Source of the DNA: an uncultured Blautia sp.
GTDB taxonomy: Bacteria > Bacillota > Clostridia > Lachnospirales > Lachnospiraceae
Direction of reading: 5' to 3'
DNA length: 8,058 nucleotides
Assembly (NCBI GenBank): GCA_900552095.1
Contig: URYM01000075.1
Coordinates: 1-8,058, forward strand
How positions within the stretch are numbered: the first letter of the stretch is position 1; every line of letters begins with the position of its first letter. Below are positions 6,322 through 8,058 of this stretch, in pieces. The notes beneath the pieces were generated by a model. That model saw only the letters and a list, made by a program, of their open reading frames with translations. It made no database searches and was not told the origin of the DNA. The position numbers were made by a program, and so were the translations under genes.

Positions 6322-8017
6322 ATGAACGCAAAAGCTTTAAAAACTCTGGAATATCACAAGATCACAGAGCAGCTCGCCGGCCGGGCCACCTCACCTCTGG
6401 GACGGATCCTGTGCGAACAGCTGCTCCCCTCTGACCATATAGATACGATCCGCAGACAGCAGGCCGAGACACGGGACGCCCTGAGCCGCCTGTTCGCCAG
6501 GGGCAGCGTCTCCTTCGGAAGTGCCAAGGAGATCCGTCCCTCCCTGAAACGGCTGGAAATCGGAAGTTCTCTGTCCATGCCGGAACTGCTTGACATCGCG
6601 GCTCTTCTGGAAAATACGGCCCGGGTCAAGTCCTACGGCCGGCGGGAAGGAGGAGAAGTCACCCGGGATACGCTGGACGATCTCTTTGACGCGCTGGAAC
6701 CCCTGACTCCTCTCTCCACGGAGATCCGCCGCTGCATCATCTCGGAAGACGAGATGGCGGATGACGCCAGCGCCTCCTTAAAACAGATCCGGCGCTCTAT
6801 CCGCCTCTGCGGAGAGCGGATCCACAGTCAGCTGCAGGGATTCTTAAGCGGAACCGCCAGAACGTATCTGCAGGACGGTGTGATCACCATGCGCGGCGGC
6901 CGCTACTGTATCCCGGTAAAAGCGGAATACAAAAATCAGGTGCCCGGCATGATTCACGATCAGTCCTCCACCGGAGCTACCCTGTTTGTGGAACCCATGG
7001 CCATCGTCAAATTAAATAATGAGATCCGGGAACTGGAATTAAAAGAGCAGACAGAAATCGAATCTATCTTGGCCTCCTTAAGCGAACAGGCCGCTCTTCA
7101 TCTGGAAGTGATCGCCTATGACCTGGAAAATCTGGCCGAACTTGATTTTATCTTTGCCCGTGCCGCTCTGGCCATGGATATGAATGGTTCCGAGCCGCTC
7201 TTTAATACCGAGGGGCGGATCGCACTGCGCAAAGCGCGCCATCCCCTCATCGATAAAAAGAAAGTGGTTCCCATTGATCTGACTCTGGGGACGGATTTTG
7301 ACCTGCTTATTGTCACCGGCCCCAATACCGGCGGAAAAACTGTTTCTCTGAAGACGCTGGGACTTCTGACCCTGATGGGACAGTCCGGACTGCACATCCC
7401 CGCACTGGACCGGTCAGAGCTGTCCGTCTTCTCCCAGGTTTATGCCGATATCGGAGATGAGCAGAGCATCGAGCAGTCTCTGAGTACCTTCTCCTCCCAT
7501 ATGACCAATGTGGTTTCTTTTCTTGAGAAGGCAGACCGCCAGTCCCTGGTCCTCTTCGACGAGCTGGGGGCGGGAACCGACCCCACAGAGGGCGCCGCGC
7601 TGGCCATTGCCATTTTGTCCACCCTCCACGAAAAGGGGATCCGCACTATGGCAACCACCCACTACAGCGAACTGAAAGTGTATGCGCTCTCTACTCCCGG
7701 AGTGGAAAATGCCTGTTGTGAATTCGACGTAGAGACTCTCCGTCCCACCTACCGGCTTCTGATCGGCATTCCGGGAAAGAGCAACGCCTTTGCCATTTCC
7801 GGAAAACTGGGACTTCCCGAAGCGATTATCCGCCGGGCCAAAGATCAGATCAGCGAGCAGGACGAATCCTTTGAAGATGTGATCGCAAGTCTGGAGGAAA
7901 GCCGCAGAACCATCGAGCGGGAACAGCTGGAGATCGCCCGATACAAAGAGGAGATCAAGACGCTGAAATCCCGGTTGGAAGAAAAAAATGACAAAATTGA
8001 CGCCCGCAGAGAAAAAA
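6322..8017 (+). CDS. mutS2: MutS2 family protein (endonuclease MutS2), 3' end missing
   Basis: 565 codons of MutS2, a MutS-related ATPase that in different bacteria suppresses recombination or acts in rescue of collided ribosomes. The N-terminus MNAKALKTLEYHKI matches the family start; AAAGGA eight bases upstream supports the ATG at 6322 over the in-frame ATG at 6313, which would have no spacer. The lever/clamp region includes GRYCIPVKAEYKNQVPGMIH and HDQSSTGATLFVEP. The ATPase domain has Walker A GPNTGGKT (residues 333-340), the STFSSHM signature, Walker B LVLFDELGAGTDP (D413, E414) and ATTHYSELK. A charged coiled-coil begins near residue 510. Full MutS2 proteins are about 780-790 residues, so the rest of the coiled coil and the C-terminal Smr nuclease domain are absent. 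The frame stays open to 8058, but after 8017 it reads adapter sequence (VSYTHLTLPTILR), which is not part of the protein. Confidence 0.97.
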
Positions 8018-8058
8018 CTGTCTCTTATACACATCTGACGCTGCCGACGATCTTACGC
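8018..8058 (+). other. Nextera sequencing adapter plus i5 index (artefact)
   Basis: Bases 8018-8036 are CTGTCTCTTATACACATCT, the reverse complement of the Tn5 mosaic end used in Nextera libraries; 8037-8050 (GACGCTGCCGACGA) complete the read-1 adapter, and 8051-8058 (TCTTACGC) match the reverse complement of the i5 index GCGTAAGA. This is untrimmed library sequence at a contig end, not genomic DNA. Confidence 0.98.

Noticed and set aside
7414..8034. 206-codon minus-strand open frame starting MCIRDS
   Set aside because: It begins inside the Nextera adapter and runs antisense to the mutS2 ATPase domain. MCIRDS is the translated adapter, and the rest has no family resemblance.
1..8058. Search for CRISPR, phage, transposase, defence, toxin-antitoxin or biosynthetic cluster content
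   Set aside because: No array-like repeats, integrase, transposase or defence genes are visible. The genes are chromosomal housekeeping or transport types, and the only transposon-related sequence is the library adapter at the end.

Overview
The window reads as an ordinary chromosomal housekeeping segment from a low-oxygen Firmicute. A Clostridia / Lachnospiraceae-like gut bacterium is the best guess. This rests on gene content (MutS2, a YhaM-type 3'-5' exoribonuclease, an RlmD/RlmCD-type rRNA methyltransferase carrying a full set of Fe-S cysteines, a PflX-like radical SAM protein), on purine-rich Shine-Dalgarno sites, and on moderately high GC in the third codon position. The taxonomic call is an inference from protein style, not a database match.

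Layout. Bases 1-6190 are read almost entirely on the minus strand. From its promoter end this strand carries: a membrane-anchored HtrA/DegP-like protein with PDZ domain (6190-4922); a 74-bp gap with a hairpin; yhaM (4847-3903); an RlmD-type 23S rRNA m5U methyltransferase (3879-2512); an SLC6/NSS-type sodium-dependent transporter (2482-1151); a PflX-like radical SAM protein (1150-227); and the start of a PlsY-like membrane protein that leaves the window at base 1. Gaps from yhaM onward are 23 bp, 29 bp, 0 bp (TAA directly followed by ATG) and a 4-bp ATGA overlap, so these five genes look like one operon. A good sigma-A promoter for it (TTGACG, 17 bp, TAAAAT) sits on the last codons of the HtrA-like gene. 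On the plus strand, mutS2 starts at 6322 and runs off the right end. The 131-bp region 6191-6321 holds two outward-facing extended -10 promoters, one for the HtrA-like gene and one for mutS2.

Most notable points. (1) The last 41 bases (8018-8058) are not genomic. They are the Nextera transposase/read-1 adapter followed by an 8-base i5 index, so the true sequence ends at 8017 inside mutS2. (2) The HtrA-like protein keeps the fold landmarks, the likely nucleophile serine and a PDZ domain, but the catalytic His and Asp positions are Arg and Gly; it looks like a pseudoprotease. (3) The PlsY-like protein appears to lack the segment carrying the conserved SGN-type first motif of the acyltransferase family. 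(4) The yhaM promoter contains the stop codon of the preceding gene inside its -10 box and would place a strong hairpin in the 5' leader.

Working together: yhaM and the rRNA methyltransferase share an RNA-metabolism theme. The transporter, radical SAM protein and PlsY-like protein do not form a recognisable pathway with them. I do not see a CRISPR array, mobile element, tRNA, rRNA or defence system here.
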